Shown here: piece by piece, positions 1 to 7,899 of the stretch
Layout of the letters: the number at the start of each line of letters is the position of its first letter
Position numbering within the stretch: position 1 is the first letter of the stretch
Notes under the pieces: model-generated
Told to the model about the DNA's origin: nothing
Databases searched by the model: none
Seen by the model: the letters and a program-made list of their open reading frames with translations, nothing else
Program-made: the position numbers and the translations under genes
Assembly: GCA_964428225.1 (NCBI GenBank)
Contig: CAYRXS010000198.1
Location: 1-12,720 of the forward strand
Direction of reading: 5' to 3'
DNA: 12,720 nt
Source of the DNA: JBFMCU01 sp964428225
GTDB taxonomy: Bacteria; Planctomycetota; UBA1135; GCA-002686595

Positions 1-35
1 CTTAGTGTCGCCCCGTTGGGCCCGAATACCGTCCG

Positions 36-311
36 TCATGAATAAGACGGGTTGACGGTCTCGATGGCCTCCGCCATGACCAGGTACGTGTCGATGGCGG
101 CAAAGACGATCCAGGAGGAGAAGGCTCCGATCAGGGCCCTCGAACCGAGCACGCCCAGGGGGAAGAAGACGATCGAGACGGCGAGCAGCGGCGGCCCGGT
201 CGCGGGGAAGTGGTACTCACGGTCCTGGAGGACCGTCTCGCGGAGGACGATCAGCGCCGCGGGGGCGAGGATCGCGCCCAGGATCATCATGAACCGGCCG
301 ACGACCTTCAT
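36..311 (-). CDS. Small three-helix membrane protein of unknown function
   Basis: I do not recognise a family. From the ATG at 311 the product is 91 residues. It has three hydrophobic stretches: a first helix beginning at FMMILGAILAPAALIVL, a second around PLLAVSIVFFPLGVLG, and a third around AFSSWIVFAAIDTYLVMAEA. A charged, aromatic loop containing LQDREYHFPATG follows the first helix. It is therefore most likely an integral inner-membrane protein. An in-frame GTG at 386 would add 25 residues; neither start has a convincing ribosome-binding site, so the start is uncertain. It lies downstream of, and in the same direction as, the secreted protein ending at 477, but the strong stem-loop at 432-472 separates them, so co-transcription is doubtful. 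Hydrophobicity in only this frame supports real coding. Confidence 0.5.
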   Translation of the reverse strand: MKVVGRFMMILGAILAPAALIVLRETVLQDREYHFPATGPPLLAVSIVFFPLGVLGSRALIGAFSSWIVFAAIDTYLVMAEAIETVNPSYS

Positions 312-431
312 CCGCCGGATCGAGGCTCTCGGCTGGCAGTCCCGAAAGACCTGGGGCGGGGGGCATGCTGTTTTCGAGACGGTCACTACGATCGTCCATC
401 ATACCGACGAACCCAGGGGCGGTCGTGGCGT

Positions 432-472
432 CGATCGAATCCCGGCCACCGTGAATGGCCGGGATTCGATCG
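432..472 (-). terminator. Perfect 17-bp stem-loop after the secreted-protein gene
   Basis: Bases 432-448 (CGATCGAATCCCGGCCA) are the exact reverse complement of 456-472, with a 7-base loop at 449-455. On the minus strand the hairpin begins four bases after the stop codon at 477-479. No run of T follows it, so it is not a textbook intrinsic terminator. It may be a T-less terminator, a 3' mRNA-stabilising hairpin or a protein-binding palindrome. Position and perfection make a 3'-end function likely. Confidence 0.55.
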
Positions 473-476
473 GACT

Positions 477-1580
477 CTAGGAACCGATCGTGTTCTGCCA
501 GGCGCAGTGCAGGTTGATACCCCCGCCGAAGCCGACCGCCTGGACGTAGAACGTGACGCCGGCGAGCCCCATGTCGAGCGGTACCGGCAGGTCGAAGAAG
601 GCCGGATCGCCGAGCTCCGTCGGCATGCCCAGCAGCTCGCCGGCCGGAGAGGTGAAGTCGACCAGCGCCTCACCCCAGGGCGTCATGAGTAACAGCGGCG
701 CGTCGTAGCCCAGCAGCGTGGCGCCGACGTTCGGGCCGGCGGCGAGCACGTAGGCCTGGTAGGTGCCCCCGAGCCGGGCGCACGAGGTCTGCGTGAAGCC
801 GAGGTGGTTCACCCCGCTGCCGCAGTACCAGCTACACGAGGCGGGGGGAACGTCGTCATTGGCCCACAGCTCCATGTACCACGAGGAGAAATCGTGGGGA
901 TAGCCCCCGAACCAGTAGGTCGTGCACATGCCCGTGGCCACGTCGGGGACGTAGGCGTCGAAGGCGTCCTCTCGACCCCAGATCGGATCGCCCGTGTAAC
1001 AGAGGAGCGGACCCGTCAGGGTGTCGAAGAAGCTCATCGAGTATCCGAAGGGCCCGGCGTCCTGCACGAACTCGTTCCCGTCCAGCAACGGGATGCGGAC
1101 GACCCACCCCCAAGCGACTCCCGGGATCGCTCCGGGGAGGCCGGTGAAGCAGAACCTGGCGTCGGGGAGCAGGCCCTGGCCGGATTCGTTGCACCAGCCG
1201 ATGGCGTCATCGTAGAACGACACGCAGACGCTCGCTCCGGGTCCGCCGGCCCAGGTACTCAGCACCGATGTGCCGTAGCCGAAGGCGAACATGCCCATGA
1301 TGTTGCCGGTGCTGGTGGAATCGGGCATCACGCCCCAGTCGAGCCACTCGCGCCCCGGATCCGGAATGGAGTAGTAACCGGAGTAGTCCGTGCCCCAGTA
1401 CTTCAGGGTGAGGGTGGTGCTCTTCTGGTTCCGGCCCGACCGGGTGACCTCGCCGGTGGTCATGTCGAGCGTGGCGTGGTGGAGCTCGCCCTGAACTGGG
1501 ATCGGGTGGGCCTGGCTCTGGGCGGCGCTCACCGTCCCGAGGGTGGCGAGGGCGAGAACGGCAGAGATCGAGTATTTCAT
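477..1580 (-). CDS. Secreted protein of unknown function, planctomycete-style C-terminal module
   Basis: The 367-residue product begins with a clear Sec signal peptide: MKY, then a hydrophobic core SISAVLALATLG, then small residues up to a likely cleavage after AQSQA near residue 24. The mature part is rich in Gly, Trp, Tyr and Asp with paired cysteines (for example SCSWYCGSG) and no transmembrane helix, which suggests an exported beta-rich protein. The last 130 or so residues, with CGSGVNHLGF and the ending FFDLPVPLDMGLAGVTFYVQ, resemble a module I associate with planctomycete exported proteins; this is pattern memory, not a search. The start is well supported: AGGAGG (1588-1593) lies 7 bases before the ATG. 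No catalytic motif is visible, and no neighbour explains its role. Confidence 0.8.
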   Translation of the reverse strand: MKYSISAVLALATLGTVSAAQSQAHPIPVQGELHHATLDMTTGEVTRSGRNQKSTTLTLKYWGTDYSGYYSIPDPGREWLDWGVMPDSTSTGNIMGMFAFGYGTSVLSTWAGGPGASVCVSFYDDAIGWCNESGQGLLPDARFCFTGLPGAIPGVAWGWVVRIPLLDGNEFVQDAGPFGYSMSFFDTLTGPLLCYTGDPIWGREDAFDAYVPDVATGMCTTYWFGGYPHDFSSWYMELWANDDVPPASCSWYCGSGVNHLGFTQTSCARLGGTYQAYVLAAGPNVGATLLGYDAPLLLMTPWGEALVDFTSPAGELLGMPTELGDPAFFDLPVPLDMGLAGVTFYVQAVGFGGGINLHCAWQNTIGS

Positions 1581-1835
1581 GCGTCATCCTCCTGATGAAC
1601 GGACTGTGGGGGGAGAGCCCTCCCAGCCGCGCGGCGAACGCGGACACGCCGGCGGAGGGGCTCGCCCGGGTTCCGCGGCTGTCCCCACGCGCCCCTGCGC
1701 CGATCGAGCCCGAGAGGATCGGGCCCCGTCCGCGATGGAGTTCTCTCGGGAACATGGGCGCAAGGTCGTCCCGGAGCGGATCAGGCTTTCTGCCGAAAAT
1801 ACCACGAAGCCCGCGCCAGGGGCGAAGCAGGCCCC
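1581..1835. other. Intergenic region between secreted protein and transporter operon
   Basis: Apart from the ribosome-binding site at 1588-1593, I see no gene here. A 6-bp stem with a 5-base loop (GCCCGA-gagga-TCGGGC, 1708-1724) could be part of the transporter operon's 3' region or the leader of the secreted-protein gene. No convincing -35/-10 pair or T-tract terminator was found. Reading frames crossing it are Arg/Pro/Ala-rich, typical of GC-rich non-coding sequence. Confidence 0.4.
1588..1593 (-). promoter_or_regulatory. Strong ribosome-binding site of the secreted protein
   Basis: The minus strand reads AGGAGG here, followed by a 7-base spacer and the ATG at 1580. This fixes the start in front of the signal peptide. 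Confidence 0.8.
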
Positions 1836-4073
1836 CTACCACTGCGCGGGCATGAACTGAGCCACGTCTTCGCGCGTGATGACGTGCTTGGGGAGGTAGA
1901 TGACGGGGTCGATCCGCTCGCCCGAGAACCACCGCGCGGCGGTTTGAACGGCCAGGGCGCCGTCGCCCTCGGCGGACTGGTAGGTGATGGCGAGGGCCTC
2001 GCCGGCGGCGATCGAGTCCATCCCGGTCTTGCTGTTGCCCGCGGCCACGATGACGAGGTCGTCGCGACCGGCCGCCTTCACCGCCTCGAGAGTGCCGGTC
2101 ATCGAGAAACCATCGCCGGCGAGCACCAGCCCCTTCAGCTCGGGGCCGAACTTCGTCAGCCAGGCGGACACGAGCTGCATCGTGCCCTCCGCCTCGAGGT
2201 TGGCCGTATCCATGACCAGGAGCTCCATGTCCGGTGCGTACTCGCGGAGCTCGGTGATCGGGGCGTAGGTCCGGGCGAAGAACGGAGAGCTGCCGGGCAT
2301 GTGGCGAACGATCGCATAGCCCCCCTCGCGTCCCATCGCATCGGCGAAGTGCCGGGCCAGCATCCGGAACTGCCCCCAGTCGTCGGGGCCGGTCCACGCG
2401 AGGCAATAGCGCATGGCCTCGTCGCAGGGAATCGTGTTGGAGGTGATGCAAGGAATGCCCGCGCGGTTGATCCTCCGGAGGAGCGGCGTGCAGGCCGTGG
2501 CGTCGACCGGAGCGAAGATGATCATGTCCGGCCGCTCGTTGATCGCCTGGTCCGTCTGCTGCGCCTGCAGGTCGACGTTCCAGTTGCTGTTGAAGATCTT
2601 CGGGCGCATGCCGTGGGCCTCCGCGAGCCGCTCGAATCCCCGCACGTACGCCGTCCAGTAGGGATGGTCGCCGGCCTTCAGCAGGAGGGCGGTCTTTCCC
2701 TCCGGTCCGTCCCCGGGCGATTCGGGCATGGCCTCCTTGTCGACCCGCCAGCCCGCGTGCTCGATGGGCCACCAGTGTCCCTTGTCGGTCTCGGGCAACG
2801 CCGTCGGATCCTCGGGGCGCGGAGGGATCGTCTTGGGTTCCCCGCCGGCCAGGATGAGCGGTTGACCGTCCGTGCCCCGCAGGGCGAACACGTCCGTCTC
2901 GCGGGCGGGCGCGGCGCGGTAGTCGCGGGCCATCCGCTCCGAATGCACGAAGTACATGGCCGCGATCGCGACCATCGCGGCCAGCGCCGCCACGACGACG
3001 CACACGAGCGCGAACCGGTTCTTGTCGCTCATTTCGTCATCCTCATCCGAAGTCGTCTCCCGCAACCTCCGCTCCGCCTCTGCGAGGAGATCGGGGCGCT
3101 GTCCCTTCCGCGACTCGTGACGGTGGGCGGCGAAGGCCTCGTACAGGACGACCAACGCCAGGATCAGGCCGTTCACGAAGATTTGCACCTCGAAGCCGAG
3201 CCCGAAGCACCCGATCCCGTTGAACAGGGTAGTGAGCATGAGCACCGCGAGGAAGCTCTTGACGACGCTCCCCTTCCCCCCGCTCATCGCCGTTCCCCCG
3301 ATGATCACCGCGGCCAGGACGGTCATCAGGGTCCGCATCCCGAGGACCGCGGCCGAGGTCATCGAGCTCAGGGTGGCCGCGAAGAGAATCCCGCCGATGG
3401 CGGCGAGCGTGCTGCACAGGACGAATCCCGCCACCAGATGGCGATCCCGATTCAGCCCCGCGCGCCATGCGGTCTCGGGATCTCCTCCCAGGACGTAGAA
3501 CGCCCGACCGGTCGTGGTGCGGCTCAGGAAGAACGCGAAGCCGATCACCAGCGCCAAGGTGATGATCACCATGGGAGGCAGGAAGGGAACGACCGGCTCC
3601 TCCAGCCAATCGGCCATCCGGAAGTCCGTGATGGCCTTGGACCCCCCCTCGCTGTAGAGGTGCATGAGCCCCATCACAATGGTCATCGTGCTGAGGGTGA
3701 CGATGAACGAGTCGATCTTCGCCTTGACCACGAGGAGCCCGTTCACCAGCCCGACGCTCGCGCCCGCCGCAAGGGATACGGTCGTGCTCCCCGTCCAGCC
3801 GAGCTGGGGCTGCAGCCCGATCACGAGCATGCCGCAGAGCATGACCACCGCCCCGATGGACAGGTCGAGCTGGCCGAGGACGAGGACGATCGTGAAGCCG
3901 ATCGCCACGATCCCGTTCAGGCTGGCGCCCTTCAGGATCGTGGTGGTGTTGTGTACGGACAGGAAGTTGGGGGCGAACGCGGACAGCAGCAGGAAGAGCG
4001 TGGCCAGCGTGATCAGCGCTCGGTGCTCGTCCAGCCGGCGGACGATCTGGGCTCCCGGTCCGGGGCTACGCAT
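1836..4073 (-). CDS. Sugar ABC transporter permease fused to membrane-anchored substrate-binding protein
   Basis: One 745-residue reading frame holds two transporter parts. Residues 1 to about 325 are a CUT2/RbsC-type permease: many membrane helices, the conserved LGQLDLSIGA and IIGGTAMSGGKGS motifs, and a C-terminal VNGLILALVVLYEAF helix. A charged cytoplasmic linker (about 325-353, ending TSDEDDE) leads to one further membrane helix (354-376). After an unusual segment of about 80 residues with paired tryptophans comes a ribose-type periplasmic-binding domain (about 460-745; KTALLLKAGDHPYW, IIFAPVDATA, GLVLAGDGFS, ITYQSAEGDGA). There is no lipobox cysteine. The predicted topology works: permease C-terminus inside, extra helix inside-to-outside, binding domain outside. 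The ATG at 4073 overlaps the preceding permease's stop by 8 bases. Met348 (base 3032) has GAGGA 7 bases upstream, so separate translation from 3032 is possible. Substrate unknown; a sugar is likely. Confidence 0.85.
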   Translation of the reverse strand: MRSPGPGAQIVRRLDEHRALITLATLFLLLSAFAPNFLSVHNTTTILKGASLNGIVAIGFTIVLVLGQLDLSIGAVVMLCGMLVIGLQPQLGWTGSTTVSLAAGASVGLVNGLLVVKAKIDSFIVTLSTMTIVMGLMHLYSEGGSKAITDFRMADWLEEPVVPFLPPMVIITLALVIGFAFFLSRTTTGRAFYVLGGDPETAWRAGLNRDRHLVAGFVLCSTLAAIGGILFAATLSSMTSAAVLGMRTLMTVLAAVIIGGTAMSGGKGSVVKSFLAVLMLTTLFNGIGCFGLGFEVQIFVNGLILALVVLYEAFAAHRHESRKGQRPDLLAEAERRLRETTSDEDDEMSDKNRFALVCVVVAALAAMVAIAAMYFVHSERMARDYRAAPARETDVFALRGTDGQPLILAGGEPKTIPPRPEDPTALPETDKGHWWPIEHAGWRVDKEAMPESPGDGPEGKTALLLKAGDHPYWTAYVRGFERLAEAHGMRPKIFNSNWNVDLQAQQTDQAINERPDMIIFAPVDATACTPLLRRINRAGIPCITSNTIPCDEAMRYCLAWTGPDDWGQFRMLARHFADAMGREGGYAIVRHMPGSSPFFARTYAPITELREYAPDMELLVMDTANLEAEGTMQLVSAWLTKFGPELKGLVLAGDGFSMTGTLEAVKAAGRDDLVIVAAGNSKTGMDSIAAGEALAITYQSAEGDGALAVQTAARWFSGERIDPVIYLPKHVITREDVAQFMPAQW

Positions 4074-5049
4074 AGTCCTTCCCCCGCCGACGAAGCCGGT
4101 GCTGGTGGAAGCCGACCATGAGGATGAAGATCGCGCCCGTGGCGATGTTCTGCTGGAACGTGTTGACCCCCAGGAAGGTCATGATGTTGCCCAGCAATCC
4201 GATCACGAGGACGCCGCCGAGAACGCCGGCCATGTGGCCGCGCCCGCCGCTCAGCATCATTCCCCCGATCACCACGGCGGTGACCGATTTGAAGTCGTAG
4301 CCCTTCCCCAGATAGAAGACTCCGAGCTTGTTCATCGAGGTGATGAACACGCCGGCGATCGAGGCCGCGAACGCCGCGGCCATGAAGCCAAGGAGGACGA
4401 CGCGCGGTACTCGGACCCCCGAGGCCTTCGCGGCGGCCTTCGATGAACCGACGAGCTGAAGCTCCAGGCCGAACCGGGTCATCTTCATGACCACGTGTCC
4501 CACCAGGAACGCGAGCAGCATGACCACGATGACGAGGGGAACGGAGCCGAGGTCGGTCCGGAAGATGTCGATGAACGCGGCCCCCGCGGTCCCCTCCCGC
4601 GTGTCGGGGTAGATCTGGTTGTTGCTCCACGTGAACCGCATGAAGCCTTCCATGAAGAAGGCCACGGCGAGCGTCCACAGGATCGGGTTGGCGTTGAATC
4701 GGCCCACGACGAGCCCGTTCATCGCCCCGATCGCCACTCCCGCCGCGAGGCCGATCCCCACCGCGGGTATCAGCCCGAGAGGCAGACACTGGACGCACAT
4801 GATCCCCGAGAAGGCCATGATCGCGGGGAGCGACAGGTCGGCCATGTTCCCGGAGTACGTGATGAAGGCCATCCCCGTGGCCACGATCCCCAGGAGCGCG
4901 ATGGCTCTCAGGACGTTGAGCAGGTTGTGGGGAGTCAGGAACTCCTCGGAGACGAAGCACCCGATCACGAGGAGCGCGATCGCCACGAGGAAGACCCCGA
5001 GCAGGTCGTAGGCCGCGGCGATCCAGCTTCCTCCCGTTCCGCGCATCAT
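4066..5049 (-). CDS. CUT2/RbsC-type sugar ABC transporter permease
   Basis: A 327-residue inner-membrane permease of the ribose/xylose/galactose (CUT2) class. It has about eight to ten hydrophobic helices. The region TYSGNMADLSLPAIMAFSG corresponds to the family's 'G-x-D-L-S-x-G' segment, and VIGGMMLSGGRGHMAG matches the conserved late-cytoplasmic-loop motif. The C-terminus is basic (HQHRLRRRGKDYA), as expected for the cytoplasmic side. Its ATG overlaps the ATPase stop in the four-base form ATGA (5046-5049), and its own stop overlaps the next permease by 8 bases, so translation is almost certainly coupled. With the fused permease at 1836-4073 it probably forms a heterodimeric channel, since two non-identical RbsC-type subunits are encoded in one operon. 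The transported sugar cannot be told from sequence alone. Confidence 0.9.
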   Translation of the reverse strand: MMRGTGGSWIAAAYDLLGVFLVAIALLVIGCFVSEEFLTPHNLLNVLRAIALLGIVATGMAFITYSGNMADLSLPAIMAFSGIMCVQCLPLGLIPAVGIGLAAGVAIGAMNGLVVGRFNANPILWTLAVAFFMEGFMRFTWSNNQIYPDTREGTAGAAFIDIFRTDLGSVPLVIVVMLLAFLVGHVVMKMTRFGLELQLVGSSKAAAKASGVRVPRVVLLGFMAAAFAASIAGVFITSMNKLGVFYLGKGYDFKSVTAVVIGGMMLSGGRGHMAGVLGGVLVIGLLGNIMTFLGVNTFQQNIATGAIFILMVGFHQHRLRRRGKDYA

Positions 5050-6566
5050 GTGTCCACGGGCGAAGGCGCCTCACCGTTGGCGGCGAGGAGGACGGATTCC
5101 TCGGTCAACTGGTCCTTGTGCATCTCGCCGATGAAGTGACCGTTGCGCATCACCATCACCCGGTCCGACAGCCCGACCAGCTCGGGCAAGTCCGAGCTGA
5201 TCAGGATCACCGTGCCGCCGCGATCCGCCAGGCCCATCACCGCCTCGTGGATCTTCCGCTTCGCCTTCACGTCCACTCCGCGACTCGGCTCGTCGAGGAC
5301 CAGGACCTTCGGGTCGGCGGCCAACCACTTGCCCAGGAGCACCTTCTGCTGATTGCCGCCGGAGAGGTTGCCGACGTCGGTCGAGGGGGAGGCCGTGACG
5401 ATCTCGAGCCGACGGATCATCTCAGCGCACGTCGGGGCCTCGCTCCGGGCGGAGTAGAACCCGGCCTTCGTGTTCTCCCGGATCAGCGCGGAGACGAGGT
5501 TTCGACGAACCGGAAGGCGCAGGAACAGTCCGTCCGACTTCCGGTCCTCCGACAGATAGAACAGGCCGTTATTCATCGCTTCCGCGTACGAGCGTCGCGG
5601 CAACGCCCGGCCCTCCAGCTCGACGGCGCCGGAATCCACAGGATCCAGCCCGCACATCGACCGCGCCAGCTCCGTGCGCCCCGCTCCGGAGAGCCCCACG
5701 ATGCCGAGGATCTCGCCTCGCCTCGCCTCGAACGACACGTCGTGGAAGAAGCCGTACCGCGTGAGGTCGCGCACCCGCAGCACCGGACCGCCGAGCTTCG
5801 GCGTCCGACGGGCGTAGAACTCGTCGATCGTCTGCCCCACCATCATCTGGACGAGATCCGCGGGCGTGAGGTCCGCGAGCTCGCGCGTTCCGATCTTCTT
5901 GCCGTCACGCAGTACCGTCACCCGGTCCGCGATCTCGAAGACCTCGGACAGGCGGTGGGAGATGTAGACGATGGTCAACCCGTCCTCGCGCAGACTCCGG
6001 ATGATGTCGAACAGCCGCCGCACGTCCTCGCGCGACAGCGCGGAGGTCGGCTCGTCCATCACGAGGATGTGGGGGTCGTTGCCGAGCGCCTTCGCGATCT
6101 CCACGAGCTGCGCCTCGTGCTGGCTGACGGCCTCCACCGGGAGGCTCGGATCGAGATCGAGCCCCACGGTGTCCAGGCATCGAGTCGCCTCGCTCAGCAT
6201 CTCGGCGCGATCGAGCACGAACCCGAATCGCCTCGGCAACCGCCCCACCAACAGGTTCTCGGCGATGCTGATCGGCCGGGCGAGGCTGAGCTCCTGGTAG
6301 ATCATCCCGATGCCGTGCGCCTTGGCCGTCGCGGGCGAGTGCAGAGCCACCTCCTGACCCTTGACGAGGATGCGGCCGGAATAGTCGCCGAACGAGCCCG
6401 CGAGCACCTTCATCAGGGTCGACTTGCCCGCGCCGTTCTCTCCCATGAGCGCGTGTACCTCGCCAGCCCGCGCCTCGAAGTCGACGCGATCGACGGCGAG
6501 GGTTCCCGGAAAGCGCTTGGACACGCCCTCCATGCGCAGCGCGACCTCGGCCGCTATCGGGCGCAC
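5046..6566 (-). CDS. Two-domain sugar ABC transporter ATPase (RbsA/MglA-like)
   Basis: The 506-residue product has the tandem nucleotide-binding domains typical of CUT2 sugar importers and matches the roughly 500-residue family length. Domain 1: Walker A GENGAGKST (42-50, Lys48), Q-loop Gln91, a degenerate signature VSQHE (147-151), and Walker B ILVMDEPTSA (Asp171, Glu172). Domain 2: the degenerate Walker A GLSGAGRTE usual for this family, canonical LSGGNQQ (401-407), and Walker B VLVLDEPSRG (about 421-430). It energises the two permeases from the cytoplasm. I chose the GTG at 6566 because GGAGGA lies 9 bases upstream and the first beta strand (EVALRMEGVSKRF) starts before the ATG at 6533, which would give 495 residues. 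The reading frame extends to 6665, but that part is Arg/Gly/His-rich and lies inside the upstream gene. It overlaps the URO-D-like gene by 13 bases. Confidence 0.92.
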   Translation of the reverse strand: MRPIAAEVALRMEGVSKRFPGTLAVDRVDFEARAGEVHALMGENGAGKSTLMKVLAGSFGDYSGRILVKGQEVALHSPATAKAHGIGMIYQELSLARPISIAENLLVGRLPRRFGFVLDRAEMLSEATRCLDTVGLDLDPSLPVEAVSQHEAQLVEIAKALGNDPHILVMDEPTSALSREDVRRLFDIIRSLREDGLTIVYISHRLSEVFEIADRVTVLRDGKKIGTRELADLTPADLVQMMVGQTIDEFYARRTPKLGGPVLRVRDLTRYGFFHDVSFEARRGEILGIVGLSGAGRTELARSMCGLDPVDSGAVELEGRALPRRSYAEAMNNGLFYLSEDRKSDGLFLRLPVRRNLVSALIRENTKAGFYSARSEAPTCAEMIRRLEIVTASPSTDVGNLSGGNQQKVLLGKWLAADPKVLVLDEPSRGVDVKAKRKIHEAVMGLADRGGTVILISSDLPELVGLSDRVMVMRNGHFIGEMHKDQLTEESVLLAANGEAPSPVDT

Positions 6567-7858
6567 CGCTCGACTTCCTCCATGGCGATGGTCGCCCACT
6601 CCCACAGGCGGCGGGGCTCGTAGCGCACGGTGGAGATGTCCTTCATGATCAGCTCCACGTGGCATTCCCCTTCCGTGGACTCGAGGAAGTCACGTATCTG
6701 CTGGCGAGCGCGCGCGGGATTCCAGATGTCCTCGGCCAGGATCGCGGGGCTCGGCTTGCGGCTCATCACGTAGTCCGCCCCGATTTCCTCGATGGCGCGC
6801 TTCGTGTCGCACCACGGCGTCACGGAGATCTTCCGCAGGTTGGGAATGCGACGCAGGATGTCCATCTTCCCGTCGAGCGGCTCGCAGCACCCGTAGTAGG
6901 TCATACCCCACCGCTCGAGCCACCGCATGTCGTGGGCGATCGCGAAGTCCCAGTGCATCCGGGGCGAGACGTCGGAGAAGATCTGCGCGTTGGAGCATCC
7001 CCACATGTTGTGCGGCCGCACGTGGTCGGGATCGAAGTCGTCGCCGGGGAGCGAACGCGTGTACCCGTAGCCCCCGGAGCCGATTCGCGTGTTGTCGCAG
7101 TCGAGGGCGAGGAGGTTCTGCTCGACGAACTGATCGAGCTCCACCATCCAGGCGTCCACCAGGCGATCGACACCCTCGTGCACGAGCTGGGGGCGATCGA
7201 TCATGTCCATCATCGCATTCTCGATGCCCCACCAGCGGATCAGGTAGTCCCACGGCGTGAACCAGATGTGGGTCTGCGCGACCTTCTTCACCGGCACGAT
7301 GCCGTCGCACACCTCGGAAAGCGCCTCGTATCGGTAGGCCGTCGCGCGCTCGTCGTGAGTGACGACGGGCATCTTGATCTTGGCCAGATCCTCGGGCTCC
7401 GAGATCTGCACGTTGAAGTGACGGGACACGATCTCGTTGTCCTCGTCCGTCTTGACGACGTCGACGTCCTCGATGATCCCGAAGTCCGTGCTGTGGACGG
7501 CCAGGGGGCACGTGTAGTAGTCGTCGACGATCATGTCCGCGGGGAGGTGCCGCCACTGGTAGAGGAGGCGGCGGAGCTCGCGCTCCTGGTCGCGCGCCCA
7601 CGGGCTCTCGCACCGCAGGGTGAGCTCGTCGTCGACGTTCATCTCGTTCCAGCAGATCTCGTTGATCCAGACCATCGGGCGCTCGGATTCGAGATCGTTC
7701 AGCTTCCGCCAGAGCCGCGCCTTCTCCCGGTGAACGGGCAACGCGGCGATCTCCGCACACTCGGAGACGAGGCGACGCAGGATGTCCCGATCGGTCGCCG
7801 ACAGCACGATGGGCTCGGCCTCCACCGGCGGCTCGTAGTGGCTGGGATCGTGCAACAT
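6554..7858 (-). CDS. URO-D superfamily protein, first of two (GCCEP-type)
   Basis: A 434-residue soluble protein that I place in the uroporphyrinogen decarboxylase (URO-D)/methyltransferase superfamily by overall style: a helical N-terminal region, then alternating strand/helix sequence, with a C-terminal DISTVRYEPRRLWEW segment. It does not look like a haem-pathway HemE. The region YYGCCEPLDGKMDILRRIPN (321-340) sits where MtaA-type methyltransferases carry a His-x-Cys zinc pair; here it is Tyr-Gly-Cys-Cys. Cys288 and Cys350 are other candidate ligands. It is the first gene of the minus-strand operon and overlaps the ATPase start by 13 bases, so it probably acts on the transported compound or a product of it. 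Its ATG at 7858 has an AGGA 7 bases upstream and lies 41 bp from the divergent mutarotase gene. The reaction is unknown; superfamily placement is fairly firm. Confidence 0.8.
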   Translation of the reverse strand: MLHDPSHYEPPVEAEPIVLSATDRDILRRLVSECAEIAALPVHREKARLWRKLNDLESERPMVWINEICWNEMNVDDELTLRCESPWARDQERELRRLLYQWRHLPADMIVDDYYTCPLAVHSTDFGIIEDVDVVKTDEDNEIVSRHFNVQISEPEDLAKIKMPVVTHDERATAYRYEALSEVCDGIVPVKKVAQTHIWFTPWDYLIRWWGIENAMMDMIDRPQLVHEGVDRLVDAWMVELDQFVEQNLLALDCDNTRIGSGGYGYTRSLPGDDFDPDHVRPHNMWGCSNAQIFSDVSPRMHWDFAIAHDMRWLERWGMTYYGCCEPLDGKMDILRRIPNLRKISVTPWCDTKRAIEEIGADYVMSRKPSPAILAEDIWNPARARQQIRDFLESTEGECHVELIMKDISTVRYEPRRLWEWATIAMEEVERCAR

Positions 7859-7899
7859 CGCGCGGTATCCTACGACATCCGAGAAAGGAGCGCACGACC
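7859..7899. promoter_or_regulatory. Divergent control region shared by the two sugar-locus arms
   Basis: Only 41 bp separate the divergent start codons at 7858 and 7900, so the two promoters must overlap each other or reach into the opposite coding regions. Both strands offer a weak -10-like hexamer at the same place: TATCCT on plus (7866-7871) and TAGGAT on minus (7867-7872). No good -35 match or clear operator palindrome is visible. Co-regulation of the two arms is inferred from geometry. Confidence 0.4.
7884..7890 (+). promoter_or_regulatory. Ribosome-binding site of the mutarotase gene
   Basis: AAAGGAG followed by a 9-base spacer and the ATG at 7900. It supports the chosen start. Confidence 0.75.

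Noticed and set aside
33..50. Small inverted repeat CCGTC-N8-GACGG at the left edge
   Set aside because: Only five base pairs, partly inside the coding end of the small membrane protein, with no T-run; likely chance.
1207..3003. Minus-strand open frame of 598 codons overlapping the binding domain and the intergenic region
   Set aside because: Very Arg/Gly/Pro-rich. It is a shifted frame of the real genes and runs across both the secreted-protein start and the binding domain.
1884..4121. Open frame of 745 codons on the plus strand opposite the permease-binding-protein gene
   Set aside because: It is rich in Arg, Gly, Asp, His and Gln with no recognisable domain, and lies antisense to a clearly conserved transporter gene. 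High GC content makes such antisense frames stay open.
5118..6623. Open frame of about 500 codons on the plus strand opposite the ABC ATPase
   Set aside because: Composition is His/Arg/Asp/Leu-rich with no motif, while the minus strand carries every ABC ATPase motif.
6567..6665. N-terminal extension of the ABC ATPase frame up to 6665
   Set aside because: It lies inside the URO-D-like gene, is Arg/Gly/His/Pro-rich, and extends past the normal family start; the GTG at 6566 has a proper ribosome-binding site.
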